Positions 27,401 to 34,865 of a stretch of DNA of 64,000 nucleotides are shown here, one piece after another. Origin of the DNA: Antedon mediterranea (Eukaryota; Echinodermata; Crinoidea; Comatulida; Antedonidae); NCBI RefSeq assembly GCF_964355755.1, contig NC_092675.1, positions 27,196,412 to 27,260,411 on the forward strand, given 5' to 3'. The notes beneath the pieces are model-generated. The model did not search any database and was not told where the DNA came from. It saw nothing but the letters and a program-made list of their open reading frames with translations. How positions within the stretch are numbered: position 1 is the stretch's first letter; every line of letters starts with the position of its first letter. Made by a program: the position numbers and the translations under genes.

Positions 27401-29737
27401 GAGTCGCGTCCACGCAACTAATAATGGACTGTCATCATATATTAACAGTACAACACATGGAAGACAACCTTCAATTTCTAAAATACAGTTAAAGCAGTAA
27501 AACTGATGTGCAATTACAGTTACTGTAGTTAAAGAGTTGTCATAATAAACAATATACTGTAGATTTCTGATAAAACTCCTAGAAATTTTTTATTTTTTTA
27601 TTAATTATTTCACTTTTTTATCAAAGTGTATTATTACTAATGTCACATGAAAACGGCATTTTAACTACAAACATTTTCAACATCATTTCTTCAGAGTGCC
27701 ATTAACGTATTAAGGTAGGCCTACTGCAGTTGTGTTTTATAGGTTTTCTTCTGTCTTGGAATTCTTTTGTAAATGTAATAACACTGTAAAGGAATCTCTA
27801 GTAAAAGTTTAAAAAAGTCTTTGTCACAATTCTGTACATTCTAAAGCTATGGATTGGCTTAAGCCTGACCATTGTAATGCTTATTATTGTTATGTAACCA
27901 CCCCTTTGTGAATTGAATGTACAGTATTGCATCTTTCACTATCATAGAAAGAGCATTATTTAATGAAAACTATGCACTGGGAATGAGTGCTTTTCTTGTA
28001 ATGCTCCACTACATTTTATTACCGTACAGTACATCTGCCACAAGTTTTTTTAAATCACACTGGTTTATGTCTGTCTGATGTCAAAACTACAGTTTTTGAC
28101 CACATTATTTTAACCCATTCTAAGAATGTTATCCCTATGAATGCACACATGTTTACATTGTGTACAGTACATAGACTAAGGGCCTGTTCAGACCTACGGA
28201 TATATGCTAGCTTTCGTGTTGTACACGGAATACAACTGCATAGGTCTGAACCAGGAAAAGATTAGTGGAAGCAAGCTACTCTTACGACACTGATCTTTCG
28301 TTGGTTACAACAGATCAAGGTACAAGATTAGTAAACGTTGCTTACAACTTTGACCTCTAACCAATCAAATTTACTCCTGCATACCAGATGTTCGTCCAGA
28401 TTAGTGACACTTCAGTCTAAAAGCGTTACTTAAGCAAATCTGAACACACTGTCTGTTGTTACAACACTAATTATAAAATGACATTGCTTGCGATATGAAA
28501 GCATAACTCCATGGATCTGAACATACAGTATCCTAAATTAAATTGTTTTTGTAGGACATGGATCATAATTTTGTATCCATTTTTTATCAATTGGTAGAAT
28601 TCGAAACTCCATGATTGCTGCTCATTTTATTTGTATCTGCTTAATGTATGGTTTGTTAATAATGTTATTAAATATATTAAAAGTTTAAAATTAAAAACAT
28701 TGAATGTCCTATAAATAGAGAAATGTCTATAGTATTTCTAGTACAGTAGGATAACATGGTTCAACATTTAGTGTTAACTGGTCTAGGATCTACCTAGCTA
28801 GTAGTACCAGGTCGTTATATTTCCTTTCTGAATTAATTTTACTGCCATACTGTAAATAATAAAACATAAAATGATATTTCACAAGAGTTCCCAAATAAAA
28901 CATAAACTGTAAAGTGTAAACAAACAATAAAAGCAAATACAGTCAACTCTACCAATTTTGACTAACCGGAAATGCAGAAAATGCAGACTTTTCTGAGGTC
29001 TGAAATGTTCTTTCTAAATTAATACATTCTGAATACAGACTTTCGGATTCAAGACGTATTAGGTCAGTCCAAAGGGTGTCGGGTATTGGGAGACGAGAGA
29101 TAAATATGTACAAAATACACAAATGAAAAAAAAAGAGAAAACAAAACACTGAATACTGTATTGATGTGTTTATGATTGCAGTAAGCACAAATATATTACT
29201 ATCTTTATAAAAAGGAACTAAAGATCAACCGTAGTTTGTTTGGAACGGACTACTGTACTACTAGAACAAAAAATTAATGATTAATCCTAGCCTATGAAAG
29301 ATGTATTCATTACTTACGCCTACAGGCTACACTACAGTATATTTAAATATTATGAAAATAATATAAAATAGAGAGGTGGACATTTTATTAAAAATGAAAA
29401 TTATTTTAAACAAACCTACCTGCATTGACGTATATGCTAACTCAGTATCAACAATATCTCTAAATTGGTTGGCTAAAACTCCAGCTTCTGTTATCAATTT
29501 CATTGAGATTTCAGCATTCGAAATGTCACCTTTATTTATATTTTCGTTTTGGGAATTCCTACCACCACCGCCGCCCAAATTCTGATAAATATCGTGTCCT
29601 AAATGAATTGAATAACTAGACATGCTAGAATTATTCAACTGATTAGATTTCTTTGCTTGATCAGAAGTAGTAAGAACAAACATACAAGAAGTTAACAACA
29701 AACTTCTCGTAAACATATTTAGCCTCATCGCCGCCAT
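5997..29737 (-). CDS. CACHD1: VWFA and cache domain-containing protein 1, complete
   Basis: Single-pass membrane protein related to voltage-gated calcium channel alpha2delta subunits; vertebrate CACHD1 modulates channel activity at the cell surface. Twenty-four coding exons join with matching phases to 1375 codons plus stop (human protein about 1274). Order: signal peptide (1-25), alpha2delta-like N-terminal region, VWA (about 267-480), first Cache region (about 500-590), second (about 750-895), Cys-rich segment with VDRVCLNCHRMEQ and CFGVIDCEWC (about 1012-1135), transmembrane helix (about 1153-1171), cytoplasmic tail with SESDHGYSTM (about 1254-1262) and C-terminal VHHVDTAF. The tail motifs and transmembrane anchor separate it from GPI-linked CACNA2D proteins. 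The MIDAS site reads ERGSW (E286), not DxSxS, so metal binding there is doubtful. Start chosen at 29737: A at -3, G at +4, followed by a hydrophobic signal sequence. Introns carry many transposons. Confidence 0.95.
6889..7137 (-). CDS. CACHD1: CACHD1 coding exon 23 (transmembrane)
   Basis: 249 nt encoding the membrane span AGGLMGFIVVLALSFFIY, the basic stop-transfer RHNVHRLQR, and an acidic cytoplasmic stretch. Confidence 0.94.
7242..7404. mobile_element. MITE family 2, copy 2
   Basis: In the intron between CACHD1 exons 22 and 23. Left end ttaagcttggttcgcactag and right end ctagtgggaaacaggcttaa form inverted repeats. About 163 bp. Confidence 0.75.
7591..7850 (-). CDS. CACHD1: CACHD1 coding exon 22
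   Basis: 260 nt encoding NCFGVIDCEWCEIDKDGSS and CFGGVLGAKSPYGDEE, the Cys-rich block just before the membrane. Confidence 0.95.
8150..8262 (-). CDS. CACHD1: CACHD1 coding exon 21
   Basis: 113 nt encoding VDRVCLNCHRMEQTECECPC, beginning the extracellular Cys-rich segment. Confidence 0.95.
8435..8686 (-). CDS. CACHD1: CACHD1 coding exon 20
   Basis: 252 nt, phase 0, encoding EPLVANDILNHQGFVKKK, then KYKIVNIPGTNAFVGIVNET and CPCST. Confidence 0.95.
9109..9208 (-). CDS. CACHD1: CACHD1 coding exon 19
   Basis: 100 nt encoding CFMIDDAGYLIAHPSLVEP and KQHITHK, near-invariant in the family. Confidence 0.94.
9768..9897 (-). mobile_element. tRNA-derived SINE, minus strand
   Basis: Reading the minus strand, an A-box-like TAGCTTGGTGCTTG and a B-box GGTTCAATCC are about 35 bases apart, followed by an unrelated body. 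This is the pol III promoter layout of a SINE head; no complete tRNA fold was established. Confidence 0.6.
10251..10556 (+). mobile_element. tRNA-derived SINE with A and B boxes
   Basis: Begins with a tRNA-like head: A-box tggcgcagtgtg at 10261 and B-box ggttcgaatcc at about 10304. The body includes ctgcattatgggagtatg and the tail cattaggcgctatataaat followed by TA-rich repeats. Parts of the same family recur on the minus strand at 30738-30780 and 34769-34865. Confidence 0.75.
10755..10877 (-). CDS. CACHD1: CACHD1 coding exon 18
   Basis: 123 nt encoding DRVVAVVGIDFTIRYFYKLL and DTLPMC. Donor GTAAGT. Confidence 0.94.
11216..11410 (-). CDS. CACHD1: CACHD1 coding exon 17 (Cache)
   Basis: 195 nt encoding YLVTLSGVLRMYPGTLLDKD, RSWYVRAIDNPGLVTVSSPY and GGGYVVTISHVL, the most conserved Cache block of alpha2delta-type proteins. 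Confidence 0.95.
11472..11595. mobile_element. MITE family 1, copy b
   Basis: Intron of CACHD1. Ends tgtctacactatcaaac and gatagtgtagacagagct are inverted; centre has the gtcatatta/atggtagtaatatgac palindrome. Confidence 0.85.
11676..11773 (-). CDS. CACHD1: CACHD1 coding exon 16
   Basis: 98 nt encoding LTIKNDVSATKSIDMFWMNQ and LNDYIVR. Confidence 0.92.
11903..12049. mobile_element. MITE family 1, copy c
   Basis: Right terminal repeat (tagtgtagacagagctt) intact; the left terminus is eroded to caactagtttgac. Internal tatggcagtgatat units match the other copies. Confidence 0.75.
12351..12493 (-). CDS. CACHD1: CACHD1 coding exon 15
   Basis: 143 nt encoding SGTLMLASSSFISPYQHIS then DETKRVVQGYIAYLNDYT, start of the second Cache region. 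Confidence 0.92.
13065..13309 (-). CDS. CACHD1: CACHD1 coding exon 14
   Basis: 245 nt encoding EVKYSWSPVPDTPYSIGLVK and YHRLDLLPNKDLCMHLKQL. The YHRLDLL word is shared with vertebrate CACHD1. Confidence 0.92.
13545..13665 (-). CDS. CACHD1: CACHD1 coding exon 13
   Basis: 121 nt encoding NALSHPSLPRPLFVRTPSFV and SPGFETVRKSMI. The HPSL word following a Cache strand is conserved in the family. Confidence 0.9.
13802..13951 (-). CDS. CACHD1: CACHD1 coding exon 12 (Cache)
   Basis: 150 nt encoding YMISVTKPCFYNQELIGVVG, DLSVGDLLEDITYYQ and AYSFLVDKN, the core of the first Cache domain. Confidence 0.92.
14397..14529 (-). CDS. CACHD1: CACHD1 coding exon 11
   Basis: 133 nt encoding KGAMTVLNPMSNLPSTIGRF and ATFSLPYMDPIGEG, the entry to the first Cache region. 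Confidence 0.92.
14578..14838. mobile_element. MITE family 1, copy d, internally expanded
   Basis: About 260 bp, double the basic length, because an internal unit of about 21-22 bp (catatcactaccatatttaag) is repeated in tandem roughly seven times. Terminal repeats are still recognisable. Confidence 0.85.
14939..15096 (-). CDS. CACHD1: CACHD1 coding exon 10
   Basis: 158 nt, end of VWA: GRTGLEELAFLRDLAEQN, followed by a polar insert rich in Lys, Ser, Thr and Glu that is longer than in the vertebrate protein and accounts for part of the extra length. Confidence 0.92.
15265..15570. repeat. 85-90 bp minisatellite in CACHD1 intron
   Basis: About 3.5 units containing ctattaaggggacac and catgaaatgaacaaggtgca. 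Related single units occur near 20320-20385 and 22195-22270, also in CACHD1 introns. Confidence 0.7.
15690..15824 (-). CDS. CACHD1: CACHD1 coding exon 9
   Basis: 135 nt, VWA domain: SIIVYISSGNTSGKDEARK and NNRVVIMTYALIED. Donor GTAAAC. Confidence 0.92.
16165..16263 (-). CDS. CACHD1: CACHD1 coding exon 8
   Basis: 99 nt, VWA domain: SSGNTNHTLGLKKAFSMIKQ and NNNVSLAD. Phase 1 at both ends. The intron before it carries the 2.96-kb CGTATACG element. Confidence 0.9.
16363..16500. mobile_element. MITE family 1, copy e
   Basis: Ends tgtctgtcaacactatcaaa and gtttgatagtaaacagat; internal gatgatgtcatatcactacc. It lies immediately left of the CGTATACG element. Confidence 0.8.
16514..19476. mobile_element. 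2.96-kb TIR element with CGTATACG-rich ends
   Basis: Both ends read ccctttgcaaaaaa and then gccgtatacg or ccgtatacg in inverted orientation. For roughly 230-300 bases inward each end is packed with the palindrome cgtatacg and near-variants. The 2.4-kb interior has no convincing transposase; it contains an A+T-rich half and a CpG-rich stretch at about 18650-18900. No clear target-site duplication was seen. Located inside CACHD1 intron 7. Likely a non-autonomous DNA transposon; superfamily unknown. Confidence 0.75.
19577..19712 (-). CDS. CACHD1: CACHD1 coding exon 7
   Basis: 136 nt, VWA domain: VGIVSVGATIDTCQTDSC through LINFIKSISKDS. Donor is GTTAGT, weaker than the GTAAGT-type donors elsewhere in the gene. 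Confidence 0.9.
19933..20077 (-). CDS. CACHD1: CACHD1 coding exon 6 (VWA start)
   Basis: 145 nt encoding PVYASSVRPQQKKVVILI, then ERGSW at the MIDAS position and a helix with AKEAAVVALGVLSELD. The canonical DxSxS is replaced, with E at the first and W at the last position. Confidence 0.92.
20434..20593. mobile_element. MITE family 1, copy f
   Basis: Ends aagctctgtccacactatca and gatagtgcagacagagctt, inverted; two internal catatcattaccatgtttgg-type units. Confidence 0.85.
21137..21300. mobile_element. MITE family 1, copy g
   Basis: Ends taagctctgtctacattatc and gatagtgtagacagagtta; internal unit in the opposite orientation (atatggcagtgatattc). Confidence 0.85.
21893..22040 (-). CDS. CACHD1: CACHD1 coding exon 5
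   Basis: 148 nt encoding IKWQYWSSEEGVHVLYPS then SWDARSR, the stretch leading into the VWA domain. Acceptor chosen at the CAG before TTTTTAG because only it keeps phase with exon 4. Confidence 0.9.
22306..22515. mobile_element. MITE family 1, copy h, internally expanded
   Basis: About 210 bp. The internal unit gggcatatcattaccatatt is repeated about four times. Terminal repeats aagctctgtctacactatca and complement intact. Confidence 0.85.
23140..23246 (-). CDS. CACHD1: CACHD1 coding exon 4
   Basis: 107 nt encoding YDNVFQCDISKDSACDRLSP and AFNPVNNLTQ; the CDRLS word and following Ser/Asn-Pro motif are family signatures. Donor GTAAGT. Confidence 0.9.
23326..23472. mobile_element. MITE family 3, truncated copy
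   Basis: Starts gggtcttttcacacctgttc like the copy at 4933; the right terminus stops after ggactggaaccatg and lacks the last inverted bases. Confidence 0.65.
23557..23720 (-). CDS. CACHD1: CACHD1 coding exon 3
   Basis: 164 nt encoding LTLKVGMKLVKYLKQLDYN to RQSCCKLQTQSL, the helical segment ending in the conserved Cys pair. Its sense-strand complement is also open, which can mislead gene finders here. Confidence 0.85.
25349..25411 (-). CDS. CACHD1: CACHD1 coding exon 2
   Basis: 63 nt, phase 0 at both ends, encoding RVYDSVEYVDEAS to SEVQQ; aligns with the segment after the first helix in vertebrate CACHD1. Donor GTGAGT. Confidence 0.85.
25412..29419. other. CACHD1 intron 1 (4 kb)
   Basis: No coding exon recognised. 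It contains a duplicated 80-bp segment (26235-26317 and 26389-26472), the inverted-repeat element at 26473-27420, and a possible MITE at about 28181-28530 whose outer words (gcctgttcagacctacgga and gatctgaacata) are imperfect inverted repeats. Confidence 0.6.
26473..27420. mobile_element. TIR element, GTCGCGTGGACGCGAC family
   Basis: About 115-bp terminal inverted repeats: left has tagtcgcgtggacgcgactc, the run of gtcggtcggt, and ctatgcgttttagcacgc; the right arm is the near-exact complement. The roughly 720-bp interior is A+T-rich and non-coding. Single arms of the same family occur at 46570, 49143 and 59320. Confidence 0.8.
29420..29737 (-). CDS. CACHD1: CACHD1 coding exon 1
   Basis: 318 nt: signal peptide (RSLLLTSCMFVLTT core), a low-complexity Ser/Asn/Gly stretch with five consecutive Gly, then AEISMKLITEAGVLANQF matching the alpha2delta N-terminal helix. 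An in-frame ATG at 29794 would add 19 residues ahead of the signal and has a weaker context. Donor GTAGGT, phase 0. Confidence 0.88.
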
Positions 29738-30109
29738 CTTTAACTTTCTTATTGAGTTGACACCACCCTGCAGCACCGCACACACTGCATGCAATTAGGC
29801 TAGTTTTTGTTCTTAAGCGAGTGTGTGTGAGGCTAGGCTAAGTTACTTCTACAAACAAATCCTGCCTTTTCCATCGTCGAATTCAATACGCCATTTCATC
29901 AGCATACACCTATATGAATAAATGTAAAATTAAGATAATCATCTATTCCATCAATTCCTCTATTTTTTGTTAAAAAACAAGTTACATTCCAAAAAAAACT
30001 CTGCCTTCCATTGATGCTTGTATCGTGTGTTTACTTAATTTTTACTTAACTCGAGAGGGCGACATTACAAAATTTGGCAGAGCCACTTTTATAATCAATA
30101 TTGTTGGGT
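29738..30109. promoter_or_regulatory. presumed CACHD1 5'UTR and promoter region
   Basis: Immediately upstream of the chosen CACHD1 start. No TATA box or CpG island was identified; assignment rests on position only. Confidence 0.3.
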
Positions 30110-30450
30110 GGAGCACGGTGATATAGAATAGAAATAAGTGACTGCATTTTAATATATTTTCGTATGTTAATAAACTGGGCTCAAAAGTGGACCCAATTTG
30201 GTGCTATAAAATAAAAATAACTCACTGCATTTTAATATTTTTTCGTATGTTAACATACTGTGCTCAAGTGGACCCAATTTGGCGCCAGCGGAGCACATTG
30301 ATATAAAATACAAATAAAGTAACTGAATTTTGATATCTTTCTGTATGTTAATACCAACAACTCCCTGTTAATACATTGTGCTTAATTGAACCCAATTTAA
30401 CACCAGAGGAGCACAGTGGTATATAAAAATAAAGTCATTAAATTTTAATA
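30110..30450. repeat. tandem repeat, about 90-110 bp unit
   Basis: Four diverged units containing ggagcacagtgatataaaat, cattttaatat, tcgtatgttaata and caagtggacccaatttgg. Two to three more units lie at 36050-36270. Confidence 0.75.
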
Positions 30451-30533
30451 AATGTAAGAAACAACAATATCCTTTGTGTTCCCTTAAGCAGAGTCAATAT
30501 TCATTACTTTCCATAAAAAAAAATATATATATA

Positions 30534-30602
30534 TCCGTAGAGGTTCGAACCCAGGCTGCTGACAGCACCCAAACCTGAGAATTACCCATTAAGCCACAAA
30601 GT
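30534..30602 (-). repeat. tRNA-like SINE head, copy 1
   Basis: On the minus strand a box-A-like TGGCTTAATGGG and the B-box GGTTCGAACC lie in tRNA spacing. Near-copies at 35393-35466 and 37252-37327 are each followed by the same 110-bp flank, so they travel with a larger repeat rather than independently. Confidence 0.55.
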
Positions 30603-30737
30603 AGTAGATGACTGAACAGCTGATAATAGTCTATTTATACGTGTATTACGCAATTCATCATTACATCATAAATATCCTATTAAACTTGTTAAAACCAAAA
30701 TGACCATTGTCCTGGTGTGAGTCTTTTGTTTCATATA

Positions 30738-30780
30738 ATAACAATAATAACCTGGATTTATATAGCGCCTAATGTTGTGA
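30738..30780 (-). mobile_element. SINE 3' tail, split by LINE insertion
   Basis: Complement of the tail of the SINE at 10251-10556 (ggatttatatagcgcctaat). The adjoining SINE middle is at 34769-34865, on the other side of the LINE. Confidence 0.7.
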
Positions 30781-31394
30781 AAAAACTGATAAAACTGATA
30801 AAACTGATAAAAATACTTTTATTGCAACTTTTGGGTTGAATTATACAAAAATATATACTTAGACTTAAATGAAAAAATATATCAAATCCATCAACGATAT
30901 AAATCAAAAAACACAAAAACATGGAACAACAGACAAAATGAAGTCAAGTCAGGGAACGAAGCGACTGTGCAGGGATATATAAGTATGCTTACCACTTGTG
31001 AAAGAGACCAAAGTTTACAATAAAATTTTTTGATCGTTCCGTTTTTATTTTTGGAATGCAAAATTCTTTAACTTGTCTTAAATTGTATCTAGATTTAGGC
31101 GCTTTTGGAAGAAGGTGATGAAGTCTATATGGGAAGGGTTTTTAAGTTTCTGATAGTAATCCTTGCACAGTCTAGTTCGACGTTCACATAGCACAGGCAC
31201 ATTACATTGAGCCATTGCTTTGTTGTAACTGAGCTCTGGGAACGTGATTCTAAGCGCCCTTCGTTGGATACTTTCCAGTTGGTCAGACTGCAATTTAGTT
31301 AATCACGTTCCCCAAACGGGGACGGCGTATTCTAGTACAGGTCTGATAACACAACAATAGAAATAGCATAAGGCTTGGGCGTCTAGACCGGACC

Positions 31395-32653
31395 GCGATT
31401 TTTTTTTTCGTACATAAGTTGGGGACCCCATCATGAAACGTCACAAAATAAACATGAATAATTCATCAGTTAAATTTTCTTGTTCCGTGTGCACCCAAGC
31501 GTATAGCAACAAGAAGTGATTACACAAGTGCGGTACGATTCTAGGCCTATCTCCGCTGTGGTTGCCGCGTGCGATTTCATAATAGAATAGCGGAGTTTTG
31601 TGTGGATTGTCGAAATAATCAGCCTTTAGTTTATGGTGTTTTTAATATAGTTTATTACTAAAGAATTACGTGTTAAAATTATAGTTTCTATTGATACTAT
31701 TAGGCCTAATTACTAGTCTCTAAACCCCTGTATATTCTAGTAGTAGCTGTGTGGGTGTGTCTGACTTGTGTCTTTGGGCTATGTCATGTCCAATTACTAC
31801 TTAGTTTAATGTTTTGCCTAGCTGTCGATTAGCCTCGACACATTTTGCATAGTGGACGTGTGTGTGAAGAAGAGTGCGCGAAGGCAATCACGTGAATTGA
31901 CCTAGAATCCTAGGCCTATTATTGTAGAAAGAATCGTATCGCAGTTGTTGTTCCGTGTGCACCCAAGCGTTCTTGGACATAGCCCAAAGAAAGCTTAGAC
32001 CCACAAGAATAAAGAATGTGTTTAATTTGTGTACTGTATTTTTTTAATTCTGCTATCAATTATCAAACAATATGCAATGTACTCAAAGGAACTTTAAAAA
32101 TGCGCGTATATGAACACATGAGATGGGAAGATTTGACCCACGAGAATAAAAAATGTATTTTTGTGTAATGTTTATTGTTTAATTTTGCTGACTTATTACT
32201 CGGATTGTGTCATACCAAAGATAGTGTAACTATTACCAAAGATAGTGTACGGTATAATATAGTGTAACTATCTTTTTGGTCATACCTAACACACACACAC
32301 GTCACACACATCCACACAGCAACTACTAGAATAGACATGGGTTTAGAGACTAATAATTAGGCCTAATAGTATTAATAGAAACTATAATTTTAACACGTAA
32401 TTCTTTAGTAATAAATTATATTAAAAACACCATAAACTTACTAAAGGCCGATTATTTCGACAATCCACACAAAACACCGCTATTCTTCAACAGCGGAGAT
32501 AGGCCTAGAATCGTACCGCACTTGTGTAATCACTTCTTGTTGCTATACGCTTGGGTGCACACGGAACAAGAAAATTTAACTGATGAATTATTCATGTTTA
32601 TTTTGTGACGTTTCATGAGGGGGTCCCCAACTTATGTACGAAAAAAAAATCGC
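31395..32653. mobile_element. Mutator-like palindromic element, 9-bp TSD
   Basis: 1259 bp with about 375-bp inverted arms starting gcgatttttttt and cgtacataagttggggacc. The flanking nonamer gaccggacc is present at 31386-31394 and 32654-32662. Long arms with 9-bp duplications fit Mutator-like elements. Arms differ by a 20-odd-bp insertion in the left one. No transposase; the 500-bp centre is non-coding. Inserted into the LINE. Confidence 0.85.
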
Positions 32654-32897
32654 GACCGGACCGGCGCAATTGTTTAAGGAAATATAACCGTGAGTTTGAT
32701 TTAGCTATCAAAGAATCAATATGGGGTTGCCATGATAAATTGTCACATAAAATAATTCCAAGGAGCTTAGTACGGCAAACCTGGTTAACACTACATTTAT
32801 TAATAATTAGAGGATTAAATATCGACTTGTTTTTCTTACAACTCACAATTAATTCACATGTTTTTTTAGCATTGAGGGTCATATGGTTAAGCCGAGT

Positions 32898-34521
32898 CAG
32901 GGGTGGCGCCAGGATCTTCCCGACGCGGGGGCTACATTCTCCGACGAGGGGGCTATGCGAGCGAAGCGAGCATCACTAGGCTGGGGGCCAGGGGGCCGCC
33001 AAGGGCCCCCGGTGGGGGTCCAGGGGGGCGAAGCCCCCGGAAGCAACGCGTTCTAGCGTCATTTGAGGTCATTTTAATCAGATTTAGGGTAGCCATTTTT
33101 TCCATTTTTTATAATGCATAAATAAAATACTGCGTGCAAAAAAACGATGCGCGATGACTGTTTCAATCCATATTTTTTCAATTTAAAAAATAAAAGTTCA
33201 AAGAAAATTTAGAAAAATAGAGTTGGAGGTCCCGGAAATTGGACTTATTATACTTCAAAACATGAAATAAAATATATAAGTCCCTATCAAGGTTGTGACT
33301 GAGCTAAGAAATGTTTGAAAAATAGAGATGTTAGGTCCCGGAAAATGCACTTCTTGTACTTCGAAATATGACCAGCTTTATTGTTGGGGCTGAGCTAAGA
33401 AACTGTTTAAAACTAGAGCTGCAGGTCTTCAAAAAATTGCATTTTATACTTCGGAAACATCAGGCATAGAGGCTTAAAAAACGCAAGCGTAGAACTTTTT
33501 CAGTCGGGGAAATAAGTTTATTCCTCCCAACAAGTGTATGCGTGCGTACCATCTGGACTTCCGAGTGGTGAGAAATTCATGACATACAGGACATTGAAAA
33601 TGTAATAACTTAGCTATAATAAGATGTTGGCTAAGCGAAAATGGCATGTTTTTTTGTTTAGTAATGGATGAAAAATTTATTTTAGGTGCCCCACGGTACA
33701 GAATGTTACTTGTAAATAAAAAAAAATGGTGAACATACGAACAATTAACATAATTCGTTTTTGCTGTAGTGTAGCGTACGTCGACGCAGTACACGACGTA
33801 ACCGTCAGTAAACTTAGCCTGGAAAATAACTACAGTACACATTTTGGTCCCTGGATGGAACATGATATCACGCGTCTCGACCCAACGTTGAACGATTCGT
33901 ACAAAGGGATACCGCCAGACAAGTGCGAACCTAGCTATTGTTTAGTAGTAAGTTAGATCGCTGGCAATAATGAGTGCTTATAAAGTGCATAATATCACTC
34001 TGACGTACTCTCTCACGGTCAATGAAACGTCGCGGTTTTCTAGGCGCTGAAGCTTGCTACGAAGTGAACGCGAACGCTTTTTACTGTATATTATATTCCC
34101 CGACAAAAAGTACCCGTGTTTTCTTCGGTAACCGTCGGTAAACTTCGCCTGGAAAATAACTACATTACACATTTTGGTCCCTGGATGGAACTTGATATCA
34201 CGCGTCTCGACCCAACGTTGAACGATTCGTACAAAGGGATACCGCCAGACAAGTGCGTACCTAGCTAATGTTTAGTAGTAAGTTAGATCGCTGGCAATAA
34301 ATGAATGCATAAAAGTGCATAATAGCACTCTGACGTACTCTCACGGTCAATGGAACGTCGTGGTTTTCTAGGCGCTGAAGCTATATGAAGTGAACGCGAA
34401 CGTTTTTTACTGTATATTATATTCCCCGACAAAAAGTACCCGTGTTCCCCGACGGGGGGGCTAGGCTCCCCGACGAGGGGGCTAGAGCCCCCGTAGCCCC
34501 CCCCCGCTGGCGCCACCACTG
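32898..34521. mobile_element. hAT-like non-autonomous element, 8-bp TSD
   Basis: 1624 bp with short terminal repeats CAGGGGTGGCGCCAG (left) and CAGTGGTGGCGCCAG (right, complement), and the octamer agccgagt duplicated at 32890-32897 and 34522-34529. CAG-starting ends and 8-bp duplications are hAT hallmarks. Contains a direct duplication of about 331 bp (from 33797 and from 34128) and GC-rich subterminal stretches. No transposase frame seen. Confidence 0.85.
33797..34445. repeat. tandem 331-bp duplication inside hAT element
   Basis: Two units starting gtaaccgtcagtaaac and gtaaccgtcggtaaac, each running through ggcgctgaag and ending near ccccgacaaaaagtacccgtg. Only a few differences. Confidence 0.8.
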
Positions 34522-34768
34522 AGCCGAGTCCATGCAAGGGCCGAGTTAGCTATATTTTGCAAGTTACTATTGGACAGTTTAGACACCCTTTCGAAAACAG
34601 TAGTATCATCCATAAATTTAACACATGGTTTACCATTTAAAAGGTCATTGATAAAAATAATAAACATAATAGGGCCAATCCACGACCCCTGGGGTATGCC
34701 TCCGTTTGGCGATAGCCATTCAGAAAGACTATCACCAATTTTAACACGTTGTTGTCGGTTATACCTCG

Positions 34769-34865
34769 AAGCGCTGAACATTATTACCCCAGTAATTTTT
34801 TCATGATCAAACCCCTATGGAAACATACTCCCATAATGCAGCTAGTAATCAGCGCAAAGTTGTGT
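34769..34865 (-). mobile_element. SINE middle part, split by LINE insertion
   Basis: Complement of the body of the 10251-10556 SINE (agcgctgaacattatta, atactcccataatgcagcta). Its 5' tRNA head is missing. Confidence 0.7.

Larger units (their letters stand above)
30783..34768 (-). pseudogene. 5'-truncated CR1/Jockey-like LINE, twice interrupted
   Basis: Non-LTR retrotransposon fragment in three pieces on the minus strand, 5' to 3': 34768-34530 (RT palm: GGIPQGSW, then FMDD in place of the usual Y/F-A/V-DD), 32889-32663 (LNAKKTCELIV, LLGIILCDNLSW) and 31385-30783 (end of RT: LESIQRRALRITFPELSYN, plus 3'UTR). The reading frame continues across both insertion points. One in-frame stop occurs shortly before 31293. 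The 3' end is three copies of the decamer aactgataaa, typical of CR1-like tails. Total about 1.07 kb after removing the insertions. It cannot move by itself. Confidence 0.8.

Noticed and set aside
33797-34445. Possible LTRs of a small retroelement (two 331-bp direct repeats)
   Set aside because: The repeats are adjacent, with no interior, PBS or TG..CA ends; a tandem duplication inside the hAT element explains them.
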